A stretch of 64,000 bases of DNA from Streptomyces sp. 1222.5 (GTDB lineage: Bacteria > Actinomycetota > Actinomycetes > Streptomycetales > Streptomycetaceae). Under the pieces are notes generated by a model. It was not told where the DNA came from. It was given only the letters and a program-made list of their open reading frames with translations, and made no database searches. This document shows positions 1 through 7,836 of this stretch, piece after piece. The stretch lies in assembly GCF_900105245.1 (NCBI RefSeq), contig NZ_FNSZ01000001.1:5888001-5952000 (forward strand), read 5' to 3'. The position numbers and the translations under genes are program-made. Each line of letters starts with the position of its first letter. The first letter of the stretch is position 1.

Positions 1-921
1 GATGAACGTCTCACGCCGGGTCAGCCGCAGCTCCGGCGTGCCCCGCAGGGTGAACGGCACGCCCTCGCCGCTCACGGCCCGCATCAGCCGGTACAGCGGC
101 CGCAGTTCGCGGTGGGCGAGCCGGACCCGCCTGCGGTCCTGCAGATACTGGCCGGCGTGCGGAAGGATGAAGCCGGCCGCGACCAGGATCGCGGACAGCG
201 CGGCGAGCGGCGGTGCCAGGTTCGTGCTCAGCCAGTCCAGGTCACGCCCGCACCAGCGCGCGAACACCGCCGTCAGCTTGGCCCCGTCGAAGATCAGGTT
301 GAGCGCGTACCCGGCGCCCAGCAGTTTCAGCCCCCGGCGCAGCCAGGCGTCCAGGCCCTCGGTGTGCGCCCAGTCCCAGATGAGCCGTGAGGTGATCAGG
401 CAGGCCACGCCGTGCGCGACGAGGTAGAGCAGGATCTCCTCGCGCATGAAGGGGGTGCCGGCGTAGTAGGTGTCCAGGTCCCGCACCCGTTCCTCGGGGG
501 CGTCGGCGAGCAGGAACAGCACCCACAGCGCGACGATCACCCCGCCGTACACCGACACCACCCGGCGCAGCGCCTGCCGGGTCGCCGCCGAGCGGTCGTA
601 CCGGCCGTTGCGCCAGGCGACGAGCAGCAGCAGGCAGAAGCCGGACATGGCGGTGATCAGCGAATAGCACCAGGGCGCCGCGATGTTGGGCACCCCGGTC
701 AGCCGGTTCACCCGGACGATGGTGGACGGGGTGCAGAACACGAAGACCGCGCCGGCCAGCAGCAGCAGGCCGCCGACGGCGCGCAGCAGCGGGTCCCGCC
801 ACAGCCGGATGATCGAGGGCAGTTTGATCACCAGCGCGACGGCGAGGACCGCGGTCGGGATCCAGAAGGAGATGTAGAACTCGTCGAGCAGCGCCGAGGG
901 GTCGAGGGCGAGCCGGGTCAC
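1..921 (-). CDS. Multi-spanning membrane protein, MAB_1171c/DUF6545-like (3' end outside window)
   Basis: The gene starts at a GTG (921-919) that overlaps the stop of the upstream metalloprotease-like gene in a GTGA motif, which shows translational coupling. The protein begins MTRLALDPSALLDEFYISFW and has several hydrophobic segments (ISFWIPTAVLAVALVI, VGGLLLLAGAVFVF, YSLITAMSGFCLLLLVA, VSVYGGVIVALWVLFLLA, APPLAALSAILVAAGFILP), then a cytosolic stretch with RRVRLAHRELRPLYRLM running off the window edge. This layout and the pairing with an ImmA/IrrE-like gene match the actinobacterial MAB_1171c putative-transporter family; that assignment is from memory. The substrate is unknown, and transport itself is only a family label. 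Confidence 0.8.
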   Translation of the reverse strand, partial: MTRLALDPSALLDEFYISFWIPTAVLAVALVIKLPSIIRLWRDPLLRAVGGLLLLAGAVFVFCTPSTIVRVNRLTGVPNIAAPWCYSLITAMSGFCLLLLVAWRNGRYDRSAATRQALRRVVSVYGGVIVALWVLFLLADAPEERVRDLDTYYAGTPFMREEILLYLVAHGVACLITSRLIWDWAHTEGLDAWLRRGLKLLGAGYALNLIFDGAKLTAVFARWCGRDLDWLSTNLAPPLAALSAILVAAGFILPHAGQYLQDRRRVRLAHRELRPLYRLMRAVSGEGVPFTLRGTPELRLTRRETFI

Positions 922-1520
922 CGCGCGGCTCCGCCCCGTCCGCGATAGCCGAGGGCACGCTGCACGGGGCCCGGCGGGGCGTCGCCGGCGCCGGTCACCT
1001 GGCGGCGGAACAGGGTGGCGAGGCGGTGCCCGAAGTCGTCGGCCTCGGCCTCGTCGGCCTCCCGGGAGCCGTTGCGCGCGGCCACCGTGAGCGCCATGTC
1101 CCGCCAGCCGGGCGCGTCGGCGAAGGCGCGGGCCACCGCGGCGCCGGCCGGGTGCTGATGCCGGTGCCCGGCGTGCAGATGCCACAACTCGTGCCCGAGG
1201 ATGACCAGTTGCTGCAGGGCTTCGGCCCGTTCCTCCACGATGACCAGGTCGAAGTCGGTGAACTCCACCCAGAGACCGGTGACCTCGATCTCGTCCGGGA
1301 ACCGTTCGAAACGCAGCTCGACCGGGCGTCCGCCGCGCAGCACGCTCATCTCCTCGCACAGGGCGCGGCCCAGCTCCCGCACTCCGCGGGGGGTTTCGGG
1401 CCGGGCCTGGACGGCGGCGGCGAGACGGCCGGACAGGGAGCGCATTCCCGGGCCGGGACGGGAGCGGCGCAGCCGTGCGGCCAGGCGTGCCGACCGCTGT
1501 CGCGCGCCCGCGAAGTCCAT
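918..1520 (-). CDS. ImmA/IrrE-like HExxH metalloprotease-like protein (toxin-component family label)
   Basis: This 200-residue protein carries HELWHLHAGH, an HExxH zinc-binding motif typical of the ImmA/IrrE peptidase fold. It is often annotated as a toxin-antitoxin toxin component in Streptomyces. The start is the ATG at 1520-1518 because a good ribosome site (GGGAGG) lies just upstream; longer in-frame starts have none. It overlaps the following membrane gene by 4 bp (GTGA), so the two are co-translated. In related loci an XRE-type DNA-binding protein usually precedes this pair. Here the gene upstream is an unrelated beta-galactosidase. Activity as a toxin is not shown by the sequence; proteolysis of a regulator is an equally good guess. 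Confidence 0.82.
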   Translation of the reverse strand: MDFAGARQRSARLAARLRRSRPGPGMRSLSGRLAAAVQARPETPRGVRELGRALCEEMSVLRGGRPVELRFERFPDEIEVTGLWVEFTDFDLVIVEERAEALQQLVILGHELWHLHAGHRHQHPAGAAVARAFADAPGWRDMALTVAARNGSREADEAEADDFGHRLATLFRRQVTGAGDAPPGPVQRALGYRGRGGAAR

Positions 1521-1658
1521 CGGTCTCCCTCCCCACCGCCGGTACGGCGGCCGGTCCGAGCGTACGCGCCCGGATGTGTCCGCGTCATGCGATGAGGCGA
1601 CCGTCGTCCGGGGCGCGACCACCGCGTGAGCACCGGCGGCAGGGCCGCGCCCGGGGCC

Positions 1659-4628
1659 TCAGCGGCCGGGGGAGGGCACCGGGTCCACCGGTACGCCGCC
1701 GGCCGCCCTGCCCAGCAGGGTCAGACCCACCTTGCCGGGCCCCGAGTCCGTGGTGAACTCCGAGAGGACCGCCAGCGCGAGCGTGTTGGCGCCCCGGGTG
1801 CGCAGGATGCCGTTCGGCAGCACGAAGGTGTGCTGCGGGCCGACGTTGTTGATGTACTGGCCCATGTTCCAGCCGTTGAGGAAGATCTGCGCCCGGTAGG
1901 CCCGATACGGGTCGTCCTCCAGGGTCAGCCCGATCGACGCGTCGACATCGGCCGGCACCGACAGCCGGAACGTGGTCCGGTACCAGGTCACGCCCTGGTA
2001 CCGCGCGGCCCGCGGGAGGGTCACCGCCTCCCAGTCCCGGTCCCGGAAGCCCGGCAGGTGCCAGCCCTCCCGTTCCCCGTACAGCCCGCCGTTGTTCATG
2101 GGCCCGCGCACGGGGTCCGGGGCCGCCTCGCCCTGGATGCGCCAGGTGACGTCCGGCGCGGCCCCCGCGAAGGAGACGGCGGTCAGTCCGCGTGCCGCCT
2201 TGTGGGTGTCGAGCGCCTTGCCGTCCTGGTCGTGCTGCATGCGCCGGACCAGCACCGACAGCACGTGCCGGCCGGGCGAGCGCAGCCGCTCGCGCACCGG
2301 GAGGACCGCGGTGTCGGCCCAGCTGCCCTGCCGGATGGTGGTGGTCTTGTTCGGCACTGGCATCCGGTGCGTGCCCAGCGGCTCCCCGTCCAGCCAGGCC
2401 ATCAGCAGGCCCTGGGTGCCGGTGCGGTAGGCGAGCGAGATCTCCTCCAGGCCCTCGGAGCCGCTGAAGGAGCCCCGGTACCAGACGTCCCCGTAGTGGA
2501 AGCCGTAGTCGTCCGCGAACAGCACCGGCTGCCCCTCGGGCACCTCGGTGGTGCTGTACGACGTCTTCTTGTCGGCGACCCGCCACGACGAGTCGTCGAA
2601 GCTCGGGCCCGCCTCCGGGTTCTCCGTACGCATCCGCCAGCCGCCCAGCTCGGGCAGCTCCACCCCGGGCACCTCGGGCAGCAGACCCGTGGTCATCAGG
2701 CTGCCGGCGAGGGTGGTGCGGGTGGGCAGGGTCCGCCCGTTCCACACCAGCTTGTCGATCCCGCGCGGCCCCCACACCTCCACGGTCGCCGTCTCGGTGA
2801 CGTCGCCCGTCAGCCGGACCTCGGAACCGTGCACCTCGACGTGCCGCAGCAGTTTCGGGCCGTACACCAGCAGCGTTCCGGAGGGGGTGTCGTAGGGGAA
2901 GAGCCGGACGGCGGTGGCGTCGTCGGCGAAGAGCAGCAGCAGCGGGGTCTCGCTCTCGCCGTTCTGCACCAGCACCCGTGTCAGCCCGCCCTGGCCGAGG
3001 GGCGCGCTCACATGCAGTTCGTTGCGGTCGTAGATCCAGGCGCCCTCCGGGTCGAGGCGCTGCACGAACGGCTCGACCGGGCACTTCAGCACCAGCTCGG
3101 CCATGTCGTCGCGGCGCCCCGAGAACAGGGCGATGTCCTGCCGCCCCGCCGACAGGTGCAGCACGGGCTCGGCGGTGGAGTACTTCACCGTCCGCCGGCC
3201 CACCGAGAGCCCGGTCGTCACCAGCCTGGCGTCCTTGCCGGGCACGGTGATCCGCAGGTCCCCGGCGTCGGTCGGCAGGTCCGTGGTGACCGCGTCGGTG
3301 CCGTCGTTGCGCGCGATGTACACCTGCGCGCCGGTGTCCGGGTTGGCCAGGTGGTAGACCTTCACGCCCTCGGCCTTCACCTCGGACGCCTTGTCCAGCT
3401 TGGCGAAGTCCGGCACGCGTTGCAGCAGATGCCCGAGCTGGTGCATCGGGGCGATCTTGTCGGTGACGTTGCGGCCCTCGTCGATCGCGGCCCCGTAGTC
3501 GTACGAGGTGTAGACGACCGGTGCGGGCAGCCACCCCCAGGAGGTGCCGCCGAACGTCATGTAGACGTTGTGCAGGGTCAGGCCGTTGGCGAGGTTGGTC
3601 AGGTAGAAGCGGCGCTCGTAGGCCGCGTCCCGGGTGCGCCGCGACTCGGCGTACCCCTTGCCGTCGAACCAGGCACCGCCCCACGGGTCGAACCAGCCGC
3701 CCCCGAACTCGGGCACGAACCCGGGCGTGGCCGGCGAGGCGGTGGCCCCGCCCTTCATGCCGCCGGACCCGAAGTGCCCCCAGTCCGGCGGGGTCTGGGA
3801 GGGCGACGGGTAGCCGTCGAACCCGTACAGCCAGCCGCCCTTGTCGCCGCCGGTGTCGAACGAGCCGGGGACCCAGTAGCCGTTGCGCCCCTTGTCGTTG
3901 TGGAACAGCGGCACGTCGATCCCGTCCGCGCGGACCTTCTTGTACAGGTGGGACATGTAGTCCCGGCCGGCGGCCTCGGTGACGTGGGAGTCGTACTCGT
4001 TCTCGATCTGGTACAGCAGGATCGTGCCGGTGCCCCGGGTGAACAGATGCCGGCGGGCGATCCGGTTCACCTGCGACAGCCACTCGTCCACGTGCGCGAG
4101 GTAGTCCGGGTCGAAGGTGCGTGCCGTGCCCTTCGCCGCCGTGAGCCACCCCGGGAAGCCGCCCCCGTCGACCTCGGCGTTGATGTACGGACCCGGACGC
4201 AGGATGACGTACAGCCCCGTCTCGGCGGCCATGCGCAGGAACAGGTCGAGGTCCCGCACGCCCGTGAAGTCGTACCGGCCGGGCGCGGGGGAGTGGTAGT
4301 TCCAGGCCACGTAGATGCTGACGGCGTTGTAGCCGTGGGCCCGCATCTTCTGGAGCACGTCGCGCCACAGCGAGGGGCTCGGCAGCCGGAAGGGGTGCAG
4401 CTCGCCCGACCACACCACCAGCCGCTTGCCGTCGACGAGCAGCGAGTAGCGGTCGTACCCGATGGTGTGCCGCTCGCCGTCGGCGCTCGGCGGCTCGGGC
4501 GCCGGGCCGGTCGGCGCGGTGCCGCCCGCGAAGGCCGAGGGTGCGCCGGGGCCGCCGCTGCCGCCCAGGGCGAGGCCGAGCGCGGCCGAGCCGGCGAGGG
4601 CACTGAAGGTACGTCTGCTGAGCGCCAA
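1659..4628 (-). CDS. Tat-exported GH35 beta-galactosidase
   Basis: This 989-residue glycoside hydrolase family 35 enzyme removes terminal beta-linked galactose from oligosaccharides outside the cell. The N-terminus has a twin-arginine signal (SRRTFSALAGSAALGLALGG). The catalytic TIM barrel follows from about residue 55 (WSGELHPFRLPSPSLW, LRPGPYINAEVDGGGFPGWL). The acid/base glutamate lies in QIENEY near residue 211 and the nucleophile in FVPEFGGGWFD. C-terminal beta-sandwich, galactose-binding-like domains include DVWYRGSF and VTWYRTTFRL. The start is a TTG at 4628-4626 with GGGAGG 8 bases upstream; it places the Tat motif at the very N-terminus, whereas the longer reading frame adds 64 residues overlapping the divergent regulator. 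Liberated galactose could feed the nearby sugar ABC and epimerase genes (inference). Confidence 0.93.
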   Translation of the reverse strand: MALSRRTFSALAGSAALGLALGGSGGPGAPSAFAGGTAPTGPAPEPPSADGERHTIGYDRYSLLVDGKRLVVWSGELHPFRLPSPSLWRDVLQKMRAHGYNAVSIYVAWNYHSPAPGRYDFTGVRDLDLFLRMAAETGLYVILRPGPYINAEVDGGGFPGWLTAAKGTARTFDPDYLAHVDEWLSQVNRIARRHLFTRGTGTILLYQIENEYDSHVTEAAGRDYMSHLYKKVRADGIDVPLFHNDKGRNGYWVPGSFDTGGDKGGWLYGFDGYPSPSQTPPDWGHFGSGGMKGGATASPATPGFVPEFGGGWFDPWGGAWFDGKGYAESRRTRDAAYERRFYLTNLANGLTLHNVYMTFGGTSWGWLPAPVVYTSYDYGAAIDEGRNVTDKIAPMHQLGHLLQRVPDFAKLDKASEVKAEGVKVYHLANPDTGAQVYIARNDGTDAVTTDLPTDAGDLRITVPGKDARLVTTGLSVGRRTVKYSTAEPVLHLSAGRQDIALFSGRRDDMAELVLKCPVEPFVQRLDPEGAWIYDRNELHVSAPLGQGGLTRVLVQNGESETPLLLLFADDATAVRLFPYDTPSGTLLVYGPKLLRHVEVHGSEVRLTGDVTETATVEVWGPRGIDKLVWNGRTLPTRTTLAGSLMTTGLLPEVPGVELPELGGWRMRTENPEAGPSFDDSSWRVADKKTSYSTTEVPEGQPVLFADDYGFHYGDVWYRGSFSGSEGLEEISLAYRTGTQGLLMAWLDGEPLGTHRMPVPNKTTTIRQGSWADTAVLPVRERLRSPGRHVLSVLVRRMQHDQDGKALDTHKAARGLTAVSFAGAAPDVTWRIQGEAAPDPVRGPMNNGGLYGEREGWHLPGFRDRDWEAVTLPRAARYQGVTWYRTTFRLSVPADVDASIGLTLEDDPYRAYRAQIFLNGWNMGQYINNVGPQHTFVLPNGILRTRGANTLALAVLSEFTTDSGPGKVGLTLLGRAAGGVPVDPVPSPGR

Positions 4629-4703
4629 GGTGGATCCTCCCGGGCGATCGTACGGGGCGCGGGTGCGGCCATTCTCCACGCGGGTACGCCCCACAATGGA
4701 CAC

Positions 4704-5162
4704 ATGAGGATCTCGGCGCGGGCGGATTACGCGGTACGGGCGGTACTGGAGCTGGCCGTACGGCAGGGTAACGGCCCGGTGAAGGCGGAGGAAATCGCCG
4801 CCGTCCAGGACATCCCGCACAAGTTCCTGGAAGGGATCCTGGGCGATCTGCGGCGCGCGGGGATCGTCGACAGCCGGCGTGGCGGGGGCGGCGGCTACCG
4901 GCTCGCGCGGGACGCGGCGGCGATCACCGTGGCGGACGTCGTCCGGGCCGTGGACGGACCCATCGTCTCCGTGCGCGGCGAGCGCCCGACCTCGCTCTCC
5001 TACACCGGTACGGCCCAGCCCCTGCTGCCCCTGTGGATCGCCCTGCGGGCCAACGTGCGCCGGATCCTGGAGGGCGTCACGGTCGCCGACCTCGCGGCGG
5101 ACGCCCTGCCCGAGCCGGTCCGGGCGCTGGCGGCGGAACCGGCGGCGTGGGAGAACCCGTGA
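4704..5162 (+). CDS. Rrf2-family transcriptional regulator
   Basis: A 152-residue winged-helix protein starts MRISARADYAVRAVLELA, the hallmark Rrf2 N-terminus. It continues with a recognition region (EEIAAVQDIPHKFLEGILGDLRRAGIV) and the RRGGGGGYRLAR wing. The three-cysteine Fe-S cluster motif of IscR/NsrR types is absent, so it is probably not an iron-sulfur sensor. It is divergent from the GH35 gene with 75 bp between them. The ATG at 4704 is chosen because it gives the canonical family N-terminus. Target and ligand are unknown; regulation of the divergent glycosidase is possible but unproven. Confidence 0.9.
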   Translation: MRISARADYAVRAVLELAVRQGNGPVKAEEIAAVQDIPHKFLEGILGDLRRAGIVDSRRGGGGGYRLARDAAAITVADVVRAVDGPIVSVRGERPTSLSYTGTAQPLLPLWIALRANVRRILEGVTVADLAADALPEPVRALAAEPAAWENP

Positions 5163-5330
5163 CGGAGTGAAAACCCGGAAGTGAATGGCCTGAGTTCGCT
5201 CTGCCCGGTGCTCGTGGGGCTCCCTACGCTACCCACGCCTCCCTTCCTCCTTCACAGTTGACGCACATTTTCTTCAAGGGTGAACGGGCGGGCGGAGGCA
5301 TGACCCCCCACTCGACAACCGGGAGAAACG

Positions 5331-5978
5331 ATGGCTGGTGGACTCCTCCTGAGCGGCGCCGTAGCCGCTCTACTCACCACCGCGCTACCCGCCCAGAGCT
5401 CGTCACCCGTGTTCGACGACCCGCCCCCGGACAAGATCGTCATCGACGTGGCGACGGTGAACGGATCGGGCTGTCCCGCGGGTACGGCCGCCGTGGCCGT
5501 GTCGCCGGACAACACGGCCTTCACGGTCACCTACAGCGCCTACCTGGCCCAGGCCGGCGGTAACTCCGATCCCACGGCCTTCCGCAAGAACTGCCAGCTC
5601 AACCTGGTGGTCCACGTGCCCCAGGGCTTCACGTACGCGATCGCCAGCGCCGACTACCGGGGCTTCCTCTCGCTCCAGCCCGGGGCGACGGCGACGCAGA
5701 AGGCCTCGTACTACTTCCAGGGGTCCCCGAACACCGTGCCCTTGTCCCACCCCTACGGCGGGCCCTTCAACGACGACTGGCAGGCCACCGACACCACGGA
5801 CTGGGCCCAGCTGGTCTGGGCGCCCTGCGGGGTCCTGCGCAACTTCAACATCAACACCGAGCTCAGGGTGAACGCGGGCAGCGCCAACCCCGGCAAGGTC
5901 AGCTTCATGACGATGGACTCGACCGACGGTGACATCAGCACCGTCTACCACCTGGCATGGAAGGAGTGCCCGCACTAG
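5331..5978 (+). CDS. Secreted DUF4360 protein
   Basis: This 215-residue protein has a Sec signal peptide (MAGGLLLSGAVAALLTTALPAQS) and a compact extracellular domain with paired cysteines (GSGCPAGT, KNCQL, APCGV, KECPH). The order GSGCPAGTAAVAVSPDNTAFTVTYSAY is typical of the DUF4360 family, common in Streptomyces and fungi and without known function. A GGGAG ribosome site precedes the ATG. The gene ends 12 bp from the convergent aminotransferase stop, with no obvious terminator between. Two disulfides are likely from the even cysteine count. Role unknown. Confidence 0.9.
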   Translation: MAGGLLLSGAVAALLTTALPAQSSSPVFDDPPPDKIVIDVATVNGSGCPAGTAAVAVSPDNTAFTVTYSAYLAQAGGNSDPTAFRKNCQLNLVVHVPQGFTYAIASADYRGFLSLQPGATATQKASYYFQGSPNTVPLSHPYGGPFNDDWQATDTTDWAQLVWAPCGVLRNFNINTELRVNAGSANPGKVSFMTMDSTDGDISTVYHLAWKECPH

Positions 5979-5990
5979 TCCGCGGTCCGG

Positions 5991-7721
5991 CTAGCCCGTC
6001 TGCCCCATCCCTGCCGCGTTCGGCCAGCTCTGGGCATTGGGCCAGCCCGTCGCCGGGGCCGGAGACAGCCCCGTGGCGGGGACCGGGGTGGCGGGGGCCG
6101 TCATACCGCGCACCTGCGCCGCGGTGAGCCCGCCGCGCGCCGGGACGCCGGGCGGAGTCGGTGCCACCACGGCCGCCGGCGCCGGGACCGGTGCCTGCAC
6201 CGGGACGGGCGCGGGCGCCGGCATGGCGGCGGCCGCCGGCACCGGCACCTGCTGGGGTGCCGGCGGCTGCTGCACCGGGAACTGCGCGGGCGCCGGCATC
6301 TGCGCGGGCGCCGGCATCTGCGCGGGCGCCGGCATCTGCGCGGGCACCTGCATCGGTACGGGCGCCGGGACCGGCGCGGGAGCCGGCTGGGCTGCCGCCG
6401 GCATCGGCATCCCGCCGCCGGTCGGCGACGCCGCGGCGGGGAGCGGCATGCCGGTGCCGGCGGCCGGGGCGGGACCGGCGCCGAGGGCCTGGGCAGCCAG
6501 CCCCGGCACACCGGCCCCGTTGGTCTCGTTGATCAGGCGGTCCACCGCCGCCGTACCCGAGCTGTAGCTGGTCCCGGTGCCCAGCTCGGGCACGGCGGCT
6601 CCCCTCCTGGACCCGTAGAGCACCTGTTCCAGGCCGGACACCAGGCGACGCACGTCGACCTGGGGGCGCACCACGAGTCTCAGGAAGCGGCTGGAGGAGC
6701 CGATCTTGTTGCCGCACTCGCGGACCAGGATCCGGTGCTCGGTGAGCATCCGGTCCCGGACCACCGTGCCCTCGGCCCCCACGGGGAGACGGACGAAGAG
6801 GAAGTTGCCCTGGGAGGGGTAGACGGTGAGGCCGGGGAGCGCGGAGAGCTGGCTGGCCATCTCCAGCCGGTCCCGGCGCACCTGCTGGAGGCTCTGCGCG
6901 TACTCGGAGCCGTGCTCCTTCAGCATGAACACCACGTGCTCGGCGAAGGAGTTGAGGTTCCACTTCGGCAGCATCGAGCGGATCCGGCCCGCGAGCGCCG
7001 GGTTGGCCACGAGGTAGCCGAAGCGTATGCCGTGCAGGCCGAAGTTCTTGCCGAGGCTGCGCAGGACGACGACGTTCGGGCGGAGCATGGCCTCCTGGAC
7101 GACGCTCGACTCGGTCTCCGCGTCGGCGAACTCCAGGAAGGACTCGTCGATCACCACCAGGTCCAGGTCGGCCATCGCGTCCATGAACTGCACCACCTGC
7201 TGGCGGCGCAGGTAGCCGCCGTCGGGGTTGTTGGGGTTGCAGATCACGGCCACCCGCGTCTTGCGCACGCGGATGAACTCGGCGTACTGGGCGAGGTCAA
7301 GGGCGAAGTCGTTGGCCTCCTGGAGCGGGAACATGTCGACCCGCTTGCCCGTCTCCATCGGCTGGTCGGTCCAGCGGCCGAAGGTGGGGACCGGGATCGC
7401 CAGCGACTCGCGGACGAGGAGGTGGTCGATCCAGGTGATCAGCTCCGTGGAGCCGTTGCCCATCGCCACGCACTGCGGCGGCAGCTGGAGCAGGCTGCAC
7501 AGCTCGGCCGTGATGGTGTCGGCGCTGCTCGGGTAGTACGTGACGATCTCGCGCAGCCGGGCCGACATCTCGTCGAACATGGCCGGGGTGGGGAAGTACG
7601 GGTTGCAGGGGATGCAGAAGTCCACCGGGCCGGTCCCGTCGCCGCCCTCCCGCGTCAGCGCCGCCATCGAAGGGCTGTGCGCGGCGGTGCCGCGGAACAA
7701 CGAGGTGACGTTGCCGGACAA
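5991..7721 (-). CDS. PLP-dependent class I/II aminotransferase with long Pro/Ala-rich C-terminal tail
   Basis: The first ~390 residues form a fold-type I aminotransferase related to histidinol-phosphate transaminases. Visible landmarks are YYPSSADTITAEL, the substrate-side ICNPNNPDGG, the PLP-binding aspartate in VVIDESFLEF, and the Schiff-base lysine in SLGKNFGLHGIRFGY. From about residue 395 to 576 the chain becomes a low-complexity Ala/Pro/Met tail with MPAPAQ repeats (18-bp DNA units at 6283-6354), which is unusual for this enzyme class. The start is taken as TTG at 7721-7719, with GGAGG 5 bases upstream; the longer ATG at 7766 would run through a strong hairpin. The substrate is not determinable. 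The tail could tether the enzyme to a surface or partner (inference). Confidence 0.88.
   Translation of the reverse strand: MSGNVTSLFRGTAAHSPSMAALTREGGDGTGPVDFCIPCNPYFPTPAMFDEMSARLREIVTYYPSSADTITAELCSLLQLPPQCVAMGNGSTELITWIDHLLVRESLAIPVPTFGRWTDQPMETGKRVDMFPLQEANDFALDLAQYAEFIRVRKTRVAVICNPNNPDGGYLRRQQVVQFMDAMADLDLVVIDESFLEFADAETESSVVQEAMLRPNVVVLRSLGKNFGLHGIRFGYLVANPALAGRIRSMLPKWNLNSFAEHVVFMLKEHGSEYAQSLQQVRRDRLEMASQLSALPGLTVYPSQGNFLFVRLPVGAEGTVVRDRMLTEHRILVRECGNKIGSSSRFLRLVVRPQVDVRRLVSGLEQVLYGSRRGAAVPELGTGTSYSSGTAAVDRLINETNGAGVPGLAAQALGAGPAPAAGTGMPLPAAASPTGGGMPMPAAAQPAPAPVPAPVPMQVPAQMPAPAQMPAPAQMPAPAQFPVQQPPAPQQVPVPAAAAMPAPAPVPVQAPVPAPAAVVAPTPPGVPARGGLTAAQVRGMTAPATPVPATGLSPAPATGWPNAQSWPNAAGMGQTG
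6283..6354 (-). repeat. 18-bp in-frame tandem repeat in the aminotransferase tail
   Basis: Three identical copies of an 18-bp unit (6283-6300, 6301-6318, 6319-6336) and a fourth copy with two changes (6337-6354) encode successive MPAPAQ / MQVPAQ hexapeptides. Because the unit is a multiple of three, copy number can change without breaking the frame. Confidence 0.9.
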
Positions 7722-7735
7722 GGGGACCTCCGTTC

Positions 7736-7769
7736 GGGGTGGCCCGTGCGGGGGAGCACGGGCCACCCC
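7736..7769 (-). terminator. 14-bp perfect hairpin between the epimerase and the aminotransferase
   Basis: Arms 7736-7749 and 7756-7769 are perfect complements (GGGGTGGCCCGTGC / GCACGGGCCACCCC) around a 6-base loop. It lies 67 bp past the stop of the exported epimerase, so it can end the sugar operon. Its 5' edge on the minus strand is also only four bases from the Shine-Dalgarno of the following aminotransferase. There is no T-run after the stem. Confidence 0.75.
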
Positions 7770-7836
7770 TGGATACGGAGGCGGGCCGGGTGGCGTTCAA
7801 CTCATGCGGCACGTGAGCCACTTCACGCCCGTGGCG

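Noticed and set aside
242..958. A 238-residue Arg/Pro/Gly-rich reading frame over the membrane gene
   Set aside because: It is out of frame with the hydrophobic reading that begins at GTG 921 and overlaps the metalloprotease stop; its composition is that of a high-GC shadow.
1626..4703. Very long plus-strand open frame across the GH35 gene
   Set aside because: It is a shadow of the GH35 gene, low in hydrophobic residues; only its 3' part from 4704 is the real Rrf2 gene.
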